Counted from the first letter of the stretch, positions 9,932-19,921 are shown. The stretch is 64,000 bases of DNA from Rodentibacter sp. JRC1 (GCF_020521555.1 NZ_BPWA01000001.1:124001-188000), one strand, 5' to 3'. Notes: a model not told the origin generated them from the letters alone. Translations and numbers: made by a program.

Positions 9932-9972
9932 AATAACAATCCTCACATAACCCGTGCGGATTGTTATTTTAC
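9932..9972 (+). terminator. rho-independent terminator after lysS
   Basis: AATAACAATCC pairs perfectly with GGATTGTTATT over 11 bp, followed by TTTA. It closes lysS. Confidence 0.85.
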
Positions 9973-10077
9973 TTTAAGTAAAAACAGTTTCTCTCAAACT
10001 AGAAGCAAAGAAACCTTCATCTACTTGTAATTAAAATATGTTAAAAATTGACCGCACTTTCGTAAGGTTTGGGCGCA

Positions 10078-10260
10078 TCACTTTGATACGGTTAATGCGG
10101 TACTCGTGAGGAGATTAGGTAATGTTCTGTCAATATTTATTGTAGATACTACATATCCAGTGTCTTTTAATGATTTTATGTCTTCTAGGTATAAAGCACC
10201 AAAATTTTGTCTTTTGGCAAAATTAATAGTTTGTTGATATAAAAGGTTATTTATTTGCAT
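10078..10260 (-). CDS. hypothetical 60-residue protein
   Basis: I do not recognise this ORF. It starts MQINNLLYQQTINFAKRQNF and carries a polar, lysine-rich middle (LEDIKSLKDTGYVV). A purine-rich AAGGGAAA lies at a suitable distance before the ATG. It is the only plausible gene in the 580-bp gap between lysS and the catalase gene, and its first half could be a small soluble protein. Codon use looks native. It could equally be chance; no function is proposed. Confidence 0.35.
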   Translation of the reverse strand: MQINNLLYQQTINFAKRQNFGALYLEDIKSLKDTGYVVSTINIDRTLPNLLTSTALTVSK

Positions 10261-10404
10261 AACATTTTCCCTTAAACCTTTAGTAACAAAATTGTTACAT
10301 TTAGATTCTATACTAAAATATTCTTAGTTCTTCCTAAAGCTCTAAAAAAATTATAAAAAAACAGACACTCTCAATACTTCCTGCCTATCAAAATTTAATT
10401 ATTG

Positions 10405-10441
10405 ATAGTTATATATTATCCATTTGATAGATTGCTAAATT
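10405..10441 (+). promoter_or_regulatory. candidate OxyR site upstream of catalase
   Basis: Four tetranucleotides with 7-bp spacing, ATAG-N7-TTAT-N7-ATAG-N7-AATT, follow the OxyR layout ATAG-N7-CTAT-N7-ATAG-N7-CTAT, with two exact and two partial elements. It lies 63-99 bp before the catalase start. OxyR control of catalase is established in relatives; this site is inferred. Confidence 0.5.
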
Positions 10442-10503
10442 TTTAAGCCAAATTATAATCCTAAACGAAATTTACTTACTCTTAACTATTTGGAGAAATG
10501 CCT

Positions 10504-11949
10504 ATGTCAGCAAAATGCCCATTTGATCACAAAACCTTAACCACTGCAGCGGGTAGCCCTGTTGTAGATAATGACAACACGATGTCAGCAGGTCCACGTG
10601 GTCCTTTATTATTACAAGATGTATGGTTTCAAGAGAAACTTGCCCACTTCGCACGTGAGCGTATTCCTGAGCGTGTAGTTCACGCTAAAGGTTCTGCCGC
10701 TTACGGTACTTTCACGGTTACCCAAGACATCACTAAATATACCAAAGCTGCTGTTTTCAAACCGGGTACACAAACTGAAGTATTATTACGTTTTTCAACT
10801 GTAGCGGGTGAGCGTGGGGCTGCCGATGCAGAGCGTGATGTGCGTGGTTTCTCATTAAAATTCTATACCTCACAAGGTAACTGGGACTTAGTGGGCAACA
10901 ATACACCGGTATTCTTCATTCGTGATCCACTAAAATTCCCGGATTTTATTCACACTCAAAAACGTAATCCGCAAACTAACTTGCGTGATGCTAACGCTGC
11001 GTGGGATTTCTGGTCTCGCCACCCTGAATCAATGCACCAAATTATGACGTTATTCTCTGACCGTGGTATTCCACAAACATTACGTCATATGAATGGTTAC
11101 GGTAGCCACACTTATAGCTTTGTCAACGAAGCGAATGAGCGTTTCTGGGTGAAATTCCATTTCAAAACCCAACAAGGCCATAAATTCTATACCAACGAAG
11201 AAGCGGCAAAAGTTGTAGGCGAGAACCGTGAGTCTAGTCAACAAGATTTGTTTGAGTCCATTGAGCGTGGTGAATTCCCACGTTGGACAGTACAAGTCCA
11301 AATTATGCCGGAAGCCGATGCTCACAAACATAACTATGCATTTGACTTAACCAAAGTATGGCCACACGCTGATTACCCAGTGATCGAAGTGGGTGTGTTA
11401 GAATTAAACCGTAATCCGCAAAACTACTTTGCAGAAGTTGAACAAGCTGCCTTTGCACCAAGCAACATCGTACCGGGAATTGGTTTCTCACCGGATCGTA
11501 TGTTACAAGGACGCTTATTCTCTTACCAAGATGCACAGCGTTACCGCTTAGGTGTGAACCATCACCAAATCCCGGTGAATGCACCAAAATGCCCATACCA
11601 CACTACACATCGTGATGGAGCAATGCGTGTAGATCACAACGGCGGCACAAACCCTAATTACGCACCAAACCGTTTTGAAACTTATGTGCCAACCCACGAT
11701 CAAGTTCCACTCCAAATTGAACGTGAAGCGGCTCACTTTAACTTCCGTGAATATGATGAGGATTATTACTCACAGCCGGCTGCGTTATACAATATCTTCA
11801 CTTGTGAAGAAAAAGACCGCCTAGCGGCTAACTTTGCGGCAGGTCTTTCAGGTGTAACCGTACCGGAAATTGTGGAAAGACAATTAGCGCATTTTGAAAA
11901 AGTAAACACAGAATTAGCGAATGCAATTCGTAGCAAATTAGCTAAATAA
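10504..11949 (+). CDS. katA: haem catalase (small-subunit, KatA/HktE type)
   Basis: About 481 residues. It dismutates hydrogen peroxide to water and oxygen. The distal catalytic His is in [14 protein letters not shown], the Asn in [11 protein letters not shown], and the proximal haem-ligand Tyr in [14 protein letters not shown]; the length fits small-subunit clade catalases. An in-frame ATG also occurs at 10498, but GGAG at 10492-10495 is too close to it; spacing favours 10504. It is monocistronic, with a terminator after it. The upstream region carries a candidate OxyR site. Confidence 0.96.
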   Translation: MSAKCPFDHKTLTTAAGSPVVDNDNTMSAGPRGPLLLQDVWFQEKLAHFARERIPERVVHAKGSAAYGTFTVTQDITKYTKAAVFKPGTQTEVLLRFSTVAGERGAADAERDVRGFSLKFYTSQGNWDLVGNNTPVFFIRDPLKFPDFIHTQKRNPQTNLRDANAAWDFWSRHPESMHQIMTLFSDRGIPQTLRHMNGYGSHTYSFVNEANERFWVKFHFKTQQGHKFYTNEEAAKVVGENRESSQQDLFESIERGEFPRWTVQVQIMPEADAHKHNYAFDLTKVWPHADYPVIEVGVLELNRNPQNYFAEVEQAAFAPSNIVPGIGFSPDRMLQGRLFSYQDAQRYRLGVNHHQIPVNAPKCPYHTTHRDGAMRVDHNGGTNPNYAPNRFETYVPTHDQVPLQIEREAAHFNFREYDEDYYSQPAALYNIFTCEEKDRLAANFAAGLSGVTVPEIVERQLAHFEKVNTELANAIRSKLAK

Positions 11950-11958
11950 TAAAATTAA

Positions 11959-11990
11959 ATGCCAAGGTATGAAAACCTTGGCATTTTTTA
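11959..11990 (+). terminator. rho-independent terminator after catalase
   Basis: ATGCCAAGGT and ACCTTGGCAT form a perfect 10-bp stem around a 6-nt loop, followed by a run of T. Confidence 0.93.
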
Positions 11991-12045
11991 TATATCTAAT
12001 CATAGCTTGTTCAAGCTAAATTCGGATAATAATTTGACCGCACTT

Positions 12046-12879
12046 TTACACTAGTTTTGTGGATTCTTTTTCTAATCCCAACGTAATCGCCAGTGTTTGC
12101 ACTAATGTCATTGTCGAGCATTGAGAACGAAATCCCAGCACTTGTGCTTCTTTAATAATAAAAGAAATATCACTAAAAGTAAGCAAAGGGCTAATTTGGC
12201 TATCCGTAATCGCAATTTGTCTTACTCCTTTCTTGGCGGCAATGCTGGCAATATTTAAGGTTTCATCCGCATAAGGTGAAAAACTGATAACAACAATAAC
12301 GTCGCCCTCTTTAACCTGACTAAGCTGTTCATCAAACATTCCCCCTAATCCATCAATCACAAAAGAACGACAATCTAAATGTAGTAGGGCATAATTGAAA
12401 TAGCAAGCGACACTAAAAGAACGTTTCAATCCAATAACAAAAATATTATTGGCTTGATTTAAAATTTTTGCCGCAGCACGAAGCTGTTGGGTATCGGTAT
12501 TGGCTGCGAGCTGCTGAAGTGCGAGCCCATTGGCTTGAGAAAAAATAGATAAAATATTTTCAGCCGAGTTATTATGCTGCTTATTAAGTTTGTGGGAAAG
12601 TTGTAACCGTTCCGTATAATTGGTGGTTTTTTCCATAAGATTTTCCCGAAAGATCTGTTTCATTTCATTAAAACCGGAAAAACCAAACTCTGCAGCAAAG
12701 CGAATAAGGGTTGAAGGTGGGACATTAGCCTTTTCAGAAATAACGGCTACCGTATCAAAAACAATACTATCGCCGTTATCTAAAATATATTGAGCAACCT
12801 GCTTCAAACGTTTACTTAAACTATCATAACGTAATCGAATTTTATTTTGCAGATCTTTTAATTGCGTATTTTCTTCCAT
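12046..12879 (-). CDS. iolR: RpiR/MurR-family regulator of inositol genes (IolR-like)
   Basis: About 277 residues from the ATG at 12879, which has an AAAGGT site; the frame stays open to 12921. An N-terminal RpiR-type HTH (VAVISEKANVPPSTLIRFAAEFGFSGFNE) is followed by a SIS sugar-phosphate-binding domain (about 125-260, with IFVIGLKRSFSVA and VIVVISFSPYADET). RpiR proteins sense phosphorylated sugars. It stands at the edge of the inositol cluster, in the same direction as iolB, so it is the likely local repressor, possibly acting on the TGAAAT-N4-ATTTCA palindromes found in that cluster. That target is inferred. Confidence 0.85.
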   Translation of the reverse strand: MEENTQLKDLQNKIRLRYDSLSKRLKQVAQYILDNGDSIVFDTVAVISEKANVPPSTLIRFAAEFGFSGFNEMKQIFRENLMEKTTNYTERLQLSHKLNKQHNNSAENILSIFSQANGLALQQLAANTDTQQLRAAAKILNQANNIFVIGLKRSFSVACYFNYALLHLDCRSFVIDGLGGMFDEQLSQVKEGDVIVVISFSPYADETLNIASIAAKKGVRQIAITDSQISPLLTFSDISFIIKEAQVLGFRSQCSTMTLVQTLAITLGLEKESTKLV

Positions 12880-13167
12880 ATTTACCTTTATAACCGATTG
12901 AACGGAAAGGACTATCGTCAATAATAAAAAGAAGAGTGATTTTCTACTTTTTTATTCACGACTATGCCGATGTCTCTTAATAATGCCCAAACAATGAGCA
13001 ACCATTTTATATCAATATATTTTTTTAATAAAATCAAATCGCTGTTTTAATATATTTTTATTCAACACAAAAGACATATCGCATTCTATTTCCGATATTA
13101 TGCGGTGATTACAGAATTTGTTATTTTTTAGAAACGGACATGACTGCCTAAATCTTCTTATTAATTT

Positions 13168-13212
13168 AACACCAATGGAGCCTATCAACATACATTCGGC
13201 TACATTGGTGTT
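13168..13212 (-). terminator. hairpin after iolB
   Basis: AACACCAATG pairs perfectly with CATTGGTGTT over 10 bp, with a nested AGCC/GGCT. Reading on the minus strand it follows the iolB stop by a few bases. The trailing T run is interrupted (TTAAATTAAT), so it is a weak terminator or an mRNA-stabilising stem before iolR. Confidence 0.6.
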
Positions 13213-13218
13213 CTCTGA

Positions 13219-14052
13219 CTATTTTTCAAATTTTTTGGCATATTCAGAGGTATTTATCCAACTATGATCTTTCTCCCAACTAAAACGCCATTGTCTTACG
13301 GGCCCTGCCATCACATTTAGATAGTAATTATTATATCCTGCTATTGTTGCAACAGGGTGATAGCCTTTCGAAACTTGCACAACATCACCATCATAAACCG
13401 CCATACATTCATCTAAAGATCTATCATCAGTATAAACCCGCTGCAATGCAAAACCTTGTGGCGGATCAAAACGATGATAATAAGTTTCTTCCAAATAAGT
13501 TTCCTGATCTGAATTTTTCTGATCGTGTTTATGGCTTGGAAAAGAACTCGTGCAACCTTCATCCGTAAAAACCTCAACAACTAATAACGCATCAGCCGCT
13601 TCTGCTTCGGGCAAAATGTTATGGACCAAACGTTTATTATTGCCATACCCTCTTTTTTCAACGCTTATCTGTTCCGGCGTAATTAAACGTACAGGTAAAT
13701 TCCCTTGGCTTGGTGCCCGACATACGGCAATTTCTGCTTCGGTATCAGCGGTGATATGAATAATTCGGTTATGCGGTACATAAACCGCATAAGGTGGAAT
13801 TTTTTCGAAAGGTGTCATCCGATTACCGATTTTATGAAATGTTTGCTCTGCAACGGTTACACTGACTTTCCCGGCAATCATCACTAAACAGACTTCGGTT
13901 TTTTCAGTATCTAAAACTAAATTTTGCAGGTTTTTTAGATGATACATTTCAAAACCGACATATTCCCATTTAGCACTTTCCGGTGTAATTTTTTGTACTT
14001 CACCATTTTCTAAAGGGGCGTTTTTTCTGGATTTTGACAATAAATAACTCAT
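13219..14052 (-). CDS. iolB: 5-deoxy-glucuronate isomerase
   Basis: 277 residues of the IolB cupin family. It converts 5-deoxy-glucuronate to 5-dehydro-2-deoxy-gluconate in inositol breakdown. Typical features are SFPSHKHDQ (metal-binding His in the cupin), LEETYYHRFDPPQGFALQRVYTDD, and VSKGYHPVATIAGYNNYYLNVMAGP at the C-terminus. It is divergent from iolA, with two perfect or near-perfect TGAAAT-N4-ATTTCA palindromes between them. Confidence 0.95.
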   Translation of the reverse strand: MSYLLSKSRKNAPLENGEVQKITPESAKWEYVGFEMYHLKNLQNLVLDTEKTEVCLVMIAGKVSVTVAEQTFHKIGNRMTPFEKIPPYAVYVPHNRIIHITADTEAEIAVCRAPSQGNLPVRLITPEQISVEKRGYGNNKRLVHNILPEAEAADALLVVEVFTDEGCTSSFPSHKHDQKNSDQETYLEETYYHRFDPPQGFALQRVYTDDRSLDECMAVYDGDVVQVSKGYHPVATIAGYNNYYLNVMAGPVRQWRFSWEKDHSWINTSEYAKKFEK

Positions 14053-14145
14053 ATTTTCTCCTTACTTACTGAATATTCAAAATCATACGCTTTTAAACAA
14101 ATTGGTCTAGAACATTTTTCCAAAAATTAGATCCAGCTCACAAAA

Positions 14146-14161
14146 TGAAATTTTTATTTCA
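14146..14161. promoter_or_regulatory. inositol-cluster operator candidate, site 1
   Basis: TGAAATTTTTATTTCA, a perfect TGAAAT-N4-ATTTCA palindrome in the iolB/iolA divergent region. The same element recurs before the transporter and iolC/iolD and is not obvious upstream of genes outside the cluster. The binding protein is probably the RpiR regulator. Confidence 0.65.
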
Positions 14162-14187
14162 AAAAATGGTTCTTGATATTGATTTAT

Positions 14188-14203
14188 TGAAATAAATATT
14201 TTA
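14188..14203. promoter_or_regulatory. inositol-cluster operator candidate, site 2
   Basis: TGAAATAAATATTTTA matches TGAAAT-N4-ATTTCA at 11 of 12 positions. It lies 42 bp downstream of site 1 start to start, about four helical turns, and about 50 bp before iolA. Confidence 0.55.
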
Positions 14204-14252
14204 CTTTGTATAAAGTCAGTATAGCTATTTCACTAATTAAGTTAAGGAGCAA

Positions 14253-15764
14253 ATGATGGAAACCGTGCATAATTTTATTAATGGTAAACAAGTGGAAAGC
14301 CAAGGCGAAAGTGTTTGGCCTATTTTTAACCCTGCAACCGGTGAACAAATTCGCCAAGTCCGAATGAGTACGGCAGAAGAAGTAAATGCAGCCACAGAAG
14401 CTGCCTATAACGCTTTCCCTGCTTGGGCGGCGACTTCTCCACTCAGACGGGCTAGAATTTTATTTAAATTTAAAGAATTATTACAACGAGACTGGGACAC
14501 GTTGGCACGCTTAATCACTGAAGAACACGGAAAAGTTTATTCGGATTCCTGCGGAGAACTGACTCGTGGATTAGAAGTAGTAGAATTTGCTTGTGGTATT
14601 CCTCATTTATTAAAAGGTGAATTTTCAGAACAAGTCGGCAAAGGGATCGATATTCATTCAAGTATGCAACCTCTAGGAGTAACGGTTGGTATTACGCCTT
14701 TTAACTTTCCTGCTATGGTGCCAATGTGGATGTTTCCTATTGCTTTAGCTTGCGGGAATACCTTTATTTTAAAACCGGCAAAAGCCGATCCTTCTTTATC
14801 CATTCGTTTAGCGGAATTACTAAAAGAAGCCGGCTTACCTGATGGTGTATTTAATGTTGTCCATGGTGATCGTCAAGATAATGAAATTTTATTACGTGAT
14901 CCGAGGGTACAAGCCGTCAGCTTTGTTGGTTCAACCACCGCAGCAGCCCATGTACATAAAATCGGTTCGGAACACGGAAAGCGGGTTCAAGCGCTGGGAG
15001 CAGCGAAAAATCACGGATTAGTGATGCCTGATGCCGACATTGATACAACGGTAAATGCCATTTTAGGTGCTGCATTTGGTGCAGCCGGTGAACGCTGTAT
15101 GGCCCTACCTTTAATTGTAACAATTGATGATGAAACGGCAGATAAATTAGTTGCCGCTCTTAAGCCGAAAGTAGAAAATTTACGCTTTGGTCCGGGAATA
15201 ACACCGGAAGGTGAAAAAGAAATGGATTTCGGCCCCTTAATAACCCAACAACATTTAGACAATGTTACCCGTTACATTGACATAGGGATTGAAGAGGGGG
15301 CTACTCTACTTGTTGACGGACGAGGTAAAAAACCGGAGGGATACGAAAAAGGCTATTTTATCGGCGGTACCCTATTTGACAATGTAACACCGGATATGAC
15401 GATTTATAAAGAAGAAATTTTTGGTCCGGTTTTAGGAGTTGTTCGGGCAAATAGCTTTGAACACGCAATGAAGTTAATTAATGAGCATCCATTTGGCAAC
15501 GGCACGGCAATCTTTACTGCCGATGGCGGAACTGCTCGCGAATTTGCTTATCATGTACAAGCCGGTATGGTCGGCGTTAATGTACCGATTCCTGTTCCAA
15601 TGGCATTCCACTGTTTTGGTGGTTGGAAACATTCTGCATACGGAGCATTGAATGTATATGGAACGGACGGCGTGCGTTTTTATACGAAGATGAAAACCGT
15701 TACAACACGTTGGCCGAATAAATTCACCTTAGAAAATGCTGCTTTCAGTATGCCTACGCTATAA
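14253..15764 (+). CDS. iolA: methylmalonate-semialdehyde dehydrogenase (acylating)
   Basis: 503 residues of the aldehyde dehydrogenase superfamily, MmsA/IolA type. It oxidises malonate semialdehyde to acetyl-CoA (or methylmalonate semialdehyde to propionyl-CoA) with NAD and CoA, the last step of inositol catabolism. The catalytic Cys is in GAAGERCMALPLIV and the NAD loop is in FVGSTTAAAHV. An AAGGAG site precedes the ATG. It is divergent from iolB and closed by a terminator. Confidence 0.95.
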   Translation: MMETVHNFINGKQVESQGESVWPIFNPATGEQIRQVRMSTAEEVNAATEAAYNAFPAWAATSPLRRARILFKFKELLQRDWDTLARLITEEHGKVYSDSCGELTRGLEVVEFACGIPHLLKGEFSEQVGKGIDIHSSMQPLGVTVGITPFNFPAMVPMWMFPIALACGNTFILKPAKADPSLSIRLAELLKEAGLPDGVFNVVHGDRQDNEILLRDPRVQAVSFVGSTTAAAHVHKIGSEHGKRVQALGAAKNHGLVMPDADIDTTVNAILGAAFGAAGERCMALPLIVTIDDETADKLVAALKPKVENLRFGPGITPEGEKEMDFGPLITQQHLDNVTRYIDIGIEEGATLLVDGRGKKPEGYEKGYFIGGTLFDNVTPDMTIYKEEIFGPVLGVVRANSFEHAMKLINEHPFGNGTAIFTADGGTAREFAYHVQAGMVGVNVPIPVPMAFHCFGGWKHSAYGALNVYGTDGVRFYTKMKTVTTRWPNKFTLENAAFSMPTL

Positions 15765-15777
15765 GTGCGGTCGAAAT

Positions 15778-15808
15778 AAAGGAAGATTTTTAAGTCTTCC
15801 TTTTTTCT
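15778..15808 (+). terminator. rho-independent terminator after iolA
   Basis: AAAGGAAGA pairs with TCTTCCTTT, followed by T-rich sequence, just past an uptake-signal core (AAGTGCGGTC). Confidence 0.85.
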
Positions 15809-15900
15809 TATTTCTCGTATTTATTTTCGTAAAATTTATCACTTTAGTTTATTAAATATGATCAATTTATATTGATGATAACTTTAATAAGGAGTTAACG

Positions 15901-17036
15901 ATGGAAACGGTTCGTATCGGTTTAATCGGTACCGGGTATATAGGACGCTGCCATGCTATTGCTTACGCTCAAGCCCCGACAGTATTCGATTTAGAAGCAA
16001 AATTAGAGCGGGAATATTTGGCAGAAATTACGCCTGCATTAGCGGCACAAAAAGCAAAGGAATTTGGCTTTAATCGCTCAACGGGAAATTGGTTTGATGT
16101 TGTGCAAGATCCGAATGTTGATGTTATTGATATTTGTACGCCTAATTTTCTACATAAAGAAATTGCACTCGCCGCAATGGCACATGGCAAACATATTTAC
16201 TGTGAAAAACCCCTCGCATTAACCTCAGCTGATGCTAAACAAATGTATGAAGCGGCTGAAAAAGCAGGCGTGAAAACGTTAGTTGGATTTAATTACATTA
16301 AAAATCCGACTACACAGCTGGCGCGAGAAATTATAGCGAATGGAGAAATCGGAGAAATCGTGCATTTCTACGGCACGCATAACGAGGACTATCTCGCTAA
16401 CCCAAACACACCTTTAGATTGGCATTGTCTTACTGCAAAAGCAGGATTAGGCGCATTAGGTGATTTAGGTGCACATATCGTGCAAATGTCACAATATCTA
16501 TTAGGTAGCGATATTAAAGAGGTAATCGGCGATAAGCAAACCGTTATTCCACAACGCCCTAATTCAAAAAATCTTACGGAATATTTACCTGTAGAGAATG
16601 AAGACCAAGCAACGGCAATGCTCCGTTTTGCAAATGGTTGTATGGGAACAATTGAAACATCACGCATTGCCTGCGGTAGGAAAATGGGGCTTAGCTATGT
16701 GATTACCGGCACCAAAGGCACAATCAGTTACACACAAGAACGAATGGCGGAATTAAAACTTTACTTGCATGAGGCCCCCCGGCACGTCAAGGTTTTAAAA
16801 CTATTTTGACCGGGCCCTTACATCCCGATTATAAAAACTTTTGTATCAGTGCGGGTCATGGAATCGGTTTTAATGATCAAAAAACCGTTGAAATTCGAGA
16901 TCTCATTCTCGGTATTGCCCGCAATAAAACGATGTATCCGGATTTTTATGAGGGATTTAAAGTTTCCCGTGTATTAGATGCGATCGCACTTTCCTGCCGA
17001 CAAAAACGTTGGGTTATGGTTGATGAATTGGGTTGA
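15901..17036 (+). pseudogene. Gfo/Idh/MocA dehydrogenase, frameshifted in a poly-C tract
   Basis: An inositol-dehydrogenase-like oxidoreductase in two frames: residues 1-302 (15901-16809) and the rest (16806-17036). The N-terminus has the NAD fold GTGYIGRCHA and the family motif CEKPLAL. The frame breaks at a run of six C (16775-16780). With seven C the text reads EAPPARQGFKTILTGP and continues without a stop to GFNDQKTVEIRD and the normal C-terminus, about 378 residues in all. So a single base is missing: a real slippage mutation, a phase-variable switch or a sequencing error. A role as a second inositol or scyllo-inositol dehydrogenase is inferred from the cluster. Confidence 0.88.
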
Positions 17037-17205
17037 GTTTAATTAATTCCGGATTATCTATTCTAAAACGGTAATTCAAAAAATTGCCATTCTTTCATCT
17101 TACAACAAGAAAAAATGAAGGTTAATTCAGAAAAAATGAGATCTATTTCACATAATTATAACATCATTGTTGTGTGGTTTTATTTGCTATGCTACATTCA
17201 AAAAA

Positions 17206-17250
17206 TGAAATAAAAAATTCATTATTTCATATTTTGAAATTTATATTCGT
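17206..17250. promoter_or_regulatory. operator cluster upstream of the sugar transporter
   Basis: TGAAATAAAAAATTCA (17206-17221) matches TGAAAT-N4-ATTTCA at 11 of 12 positions. It is followed by ATTTCA (17224-17229) and another TGAAAT (17235-17240). The half-sites sit about 70-110 bp before the transporter start, like the sites at iolBA and iolCD. Confidence 0.55.
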
Positions 17251-17318
17251 GAAAAGTGGTCGGTAATATAGCGGTATTTCAATCATCTTATTTTATCTTT
17301 TACATCAAGGAGTAATTT

Positions 17319-18257
17319 ATGAAAAAGACATTATTAACGCTATTATGCGCAGGTATATTATTCTCATCACAGAATGCAATAGCCAAAAATCTCGTGATTG
17401 GTGCGCCTATGCAATCTTTTGCGGATAAATGGCAAACCTACTTACAAGATGCGATTCGTGATTTTGATGCGCAGCATGATGATGTTGAAATCAAACTTTC
17501 TGATGCAAATAGTGATCCTGCCCGTTTATTAAATGATGTCGAAACCTTTATCGATCAAAAAGTCGATGCACTTTTAGTCGTACCAACAGACCCCAACATT
17601 GTCAAAGTCATTGCCCGTAAAGCCAAAAAAGCCAATATTCCGCTTATCATCGTTAATCGTAAACCTAATGATGAAGATATGCACTTAATCACCAGTTTTG
17701 TAGGCTCTGATGAATTGGAAGGGGGACGTATCCAAGCTGATTTTATTGTTAATCAACTGAATGGAAAACCGGCTGAAAGCATTATTTTACTCGGCATTTT
17801 AGGCTTAGATGCAACGACAAAACGTACTCAAGGTAACAAAGAAGTATTTAAAAAGCATAGCAATATTAAAGTGATTGCAGAACAAGAAGGCAAATGGGAG
17901 CGCGATCGCGGATTACAAATCGCCGAAAATTTAATTGCCGCAAATAAGAACTTAAACGTGATTGTCAGCAACAATGACGAAATGGCAATCGGTGCGATAT
18001 TAGCCAGCCGTAAACTCGGATTAAAAGACGATGATGTACTCATTGTCGGGCTTGATGCCACACCGGACGCACTTGAATATCTCGGTAAAGGGCTAGACGC
18101 AACGGTTTATCAGTCTGCTATCGGTCAAGGTACAACCGGTGCAGAAATCGCTTATGCAGCGGCTAAGGGTGAACAAGTGCCACATGTTAAATGGGTGCCT
18201 TTTGAATTAGTTACTCCGGATAAAAAAGCGGAATATCAAGCAAAATATAAGAAATAA
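17319..18257 (+). CDS. sugar (probably inositol) ABC transporter substrate-binding protein
   Basis: 312 residues, periplasmic-binding protein of the ribose/galactose class. A signal peptide (KKTLLTLLCAGILFSSQNAIA) is cut before KNLVIG. The two-lobe fold shows FVGSDELEGG, ILGLDATTKRTQ and VIVSNNDEMAIGAI with VGLDATPDALEYL, the sugar-contact pattern. It is first of a three-gene ABC system inside the inositol cluster, so myo-inositol or a related cyclitol is the likely ligand. A strong hairpin follows the stop, which should favour excess binding protein over the membrane parts. Confidence 0.9.
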   Translation: MKKTLLTLLCAGILFSSQNAIAKNLVIGAPMQSFADKWQTYLQDAIRDFDAQHDDVEIKLSDANSDPARLLNDVETFIDQKVDALLVVPTDPNIVKVIARKAKKANIPLIIVNRKPNDEDMHLITSFVGSDELEGGRIQADFIVNQLNGKPAESIILLGILGLDATTKRTQGNKEVFKKHSNIKVIAEQEGKWERDRGLQIAENLIAANKNLNVIVSNNDEMAIGAILASRKLGLKDDDVLIVGLDATPDALEYLGKGLDATVYQSAIGQGTTGAEIAYAAAKGEQVPHVKWVPFELVTPDKKAEYQAKYKK

Positions 18258-18265
18258 CACGGAAT

Positions 18266-18297
18266 ATTAAGGTGGTTACACGCCGCCTTAATAAAAA
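18266..18297 (+). terminator. intra-operon hairpin after the binding-protein gene
   Basis: ATTAAGGTGG pairs with CCGCCTTAAT (one G-T step) and is followed by AAAAAA rather than T. It probably stabilises the upstream message or partly attenuates transcription into the ATPase gene 60 bp downstream. Confidence 0.55.
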
Positions 18298-18359
18298 ACT
18301 ACTCAAAAAATTACCGCACTTTATGACAGAAATATTGATCACAAGTGAAGGAGTAACAA

Positions 18360-19862
18360 ATGGATTCAAACCGTTCCCCTTATATCTTAGAAATGCGCCG
18401 CGTGTCTAAAACCTTCCCCGGCGTTAAAGCGCTGGATAACATTAATCTAAAAATCAAGTGTGGTACTGTACATGCTCTAATGGGTGAGAATGGTGCAGGA
18501 AAATCCACGTTAATGAAAATTCTTTATGGCATTTATATCCCGGATGCCGGCGGCGAATTAATTTTAGACGGAAAGCCCTTCAATCCACACCGACCTATTG
18601 ATGCCATTCGTAACGGGTTAACCATGGTTCCGCAAGAAATCTCACCGGCTGCCAATTTAACTATTGCAGATAATTTTTATCTAGGACGTGAAATTACCAC
18701 GAAAAAATTCTTTTTAAACCAAAAAGAAATGGATAAAAGAGCGGCAGAAATTTTGGCTGAGTTAGGCGTACCTATGGATGTTACTGCAAAAATGTCCGAT
18801 GTTTCCGTTGCAAAAGCACAATTAGTGGCAATTGCTACCGCTGTATCTAATGACGCCAAAGTAATTATTATGGATGAGCCTACTACAGCCTTGACTGAAA
18901 ATGAGGTAGAGCAACTTTATAAAATCATTGATAAGGTAAAAAGCCGTGGTATTGCCATTATTTTTATCTCTCATAAACTAGACGAAGTTTTTCGTGTGTC
19001 AGACGAAATCACCGTGATTCGTGACGGACAATATATTGATACGAAACCGATTACTGATGTAACAAAAGAGCAGCTGATTTCAATGATGGTTGGTCGGGAT
19101 ATGTCAGAAATGTTCCAACGCGAGGATTTACAACCATCAGATGAGGTTGTCATTGAAATTAGAGATCTTTGTCGAAAAGGACATTATCAAAATGTGAATT
19201 TTTCTGTCCATAAAGGGGAAATCTTTGGTATTGCCGGTCTTGTTGGGGCAGGACGTTCTGAAATTGTCGAAGGATTATTCGGTTATAAACCGGCAGATAG
19301 CGGTGAAATTTATATTCACGGAGAAAAAGCCAATATAAAAACCCCGCTTGATGCAATGAAACACAAAATCGGTTTTGTTACAGAAGATCGCAAATTAACC
19401 GGGCTTTTCCTAAATCTAAGCATTACCGACAATATGATTATGCCTGAAATGTCGCCGTATTTAGAACACTTCCTCCTCTCCGACCAAAAAGCACAAAAAA
19501 CCGCTTACGAACAAAAAGCAAAATTAAAAATTAAAGCACCTAATGTTGATGTGATTACCAATAACTTATCCGGTGGAAATCAGCAAAAAGTCTTATTAGC
19601 ACGATGGTTATTATTAGAACCGGATATTCTTATTCTCGATGAACCGACAAAAGGGATTGATGTGGGGGCAAAGGCAGAACTCTATAAATTAATGGTGGAA
19701 TTAGCCAAACAAGGAAAAAGTATCATTATGATTACTTCGGATATGCTTGAATTACTGTCAATGAGTGATCGTGTAATGGTTATGCATGAAGGGAAACAAG
19801 TAGGCATTATTCCTCGAACAGAATTAACTCAAGAGCGTGTTTTAGCACTGGCTTCAGGTTGA
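18360..19862 (+). CDS. sugar ABC transporter ATP-binding protein (two ABC domains)
   Basis: 500 residues with two ATPase halves, as in RbsA/MglA-type sugar importers. The first half has Walker A GENGAGKST (about 46) and Walker B VIIMDEPTTAL. The second has a degenerate loop GLVGAGRSE, the signature NLSGGNQQK and ILILDEPTKGID. It powers import with the adjacent binding protein and permease; inositol is the inferred substrate. A GGAG site precedes the ATG. It is followed by the permease after 59 bp. Confidence 0.93.
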   Translation: MDSNRSPYILEMRRVSKTFPGVKALDNINLKIKCGTVHALMGENGAGKSTLMKILYGIYIPDAGGELILDGKPFNPHRPIDAIRNGLTMVPQEISPAANLTIADNFYLGREITTKKFFLNQKEMDKRAAEILAELGVPMDVTAKMSDVSVAKAQLVAIATAVSNDAKVIIMDEPTTALTENEVEQLYKIIDKVKSRGIAIIFISHKLDEVFRVSDEITVIRDGQYIDTKPITDVTKEQLISMMVGRDMSEMFQREDLQPSDEVVIEIRDLCRKGHYQNVNFSVHKGEIFGIAGLVGAGRSEIVEGLFGYKPADSGEIYIHGEKANIKTPLDAMKHKIGFVTEDRKLTGLFLNLSITDNMIMPEMSPYLEHFLLSDQKAQKTAYEQKAKLKIKAPNVDVITNNLSGGNQQKVLLARWLLLEPDILILDEPTKGIDVGAKAELYKLMVELAKQGKSIIMITSDMLELLSMSDRVMVMHEGKQVGIIPRTELTQERVLALASG

Positions 19863-19921
19863 TTATTCCATTGTTAAAGATTCAATTTAATTGCTAAACA
19901 TTTCAAAATAAGGACGTAATT

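Noticed and set aside
14917..15262. Minus-strand ORFs within iolA
   Set aside because: They are codon-bias shadows of an intact, motif-bearing aldehyde dehydrogenase.
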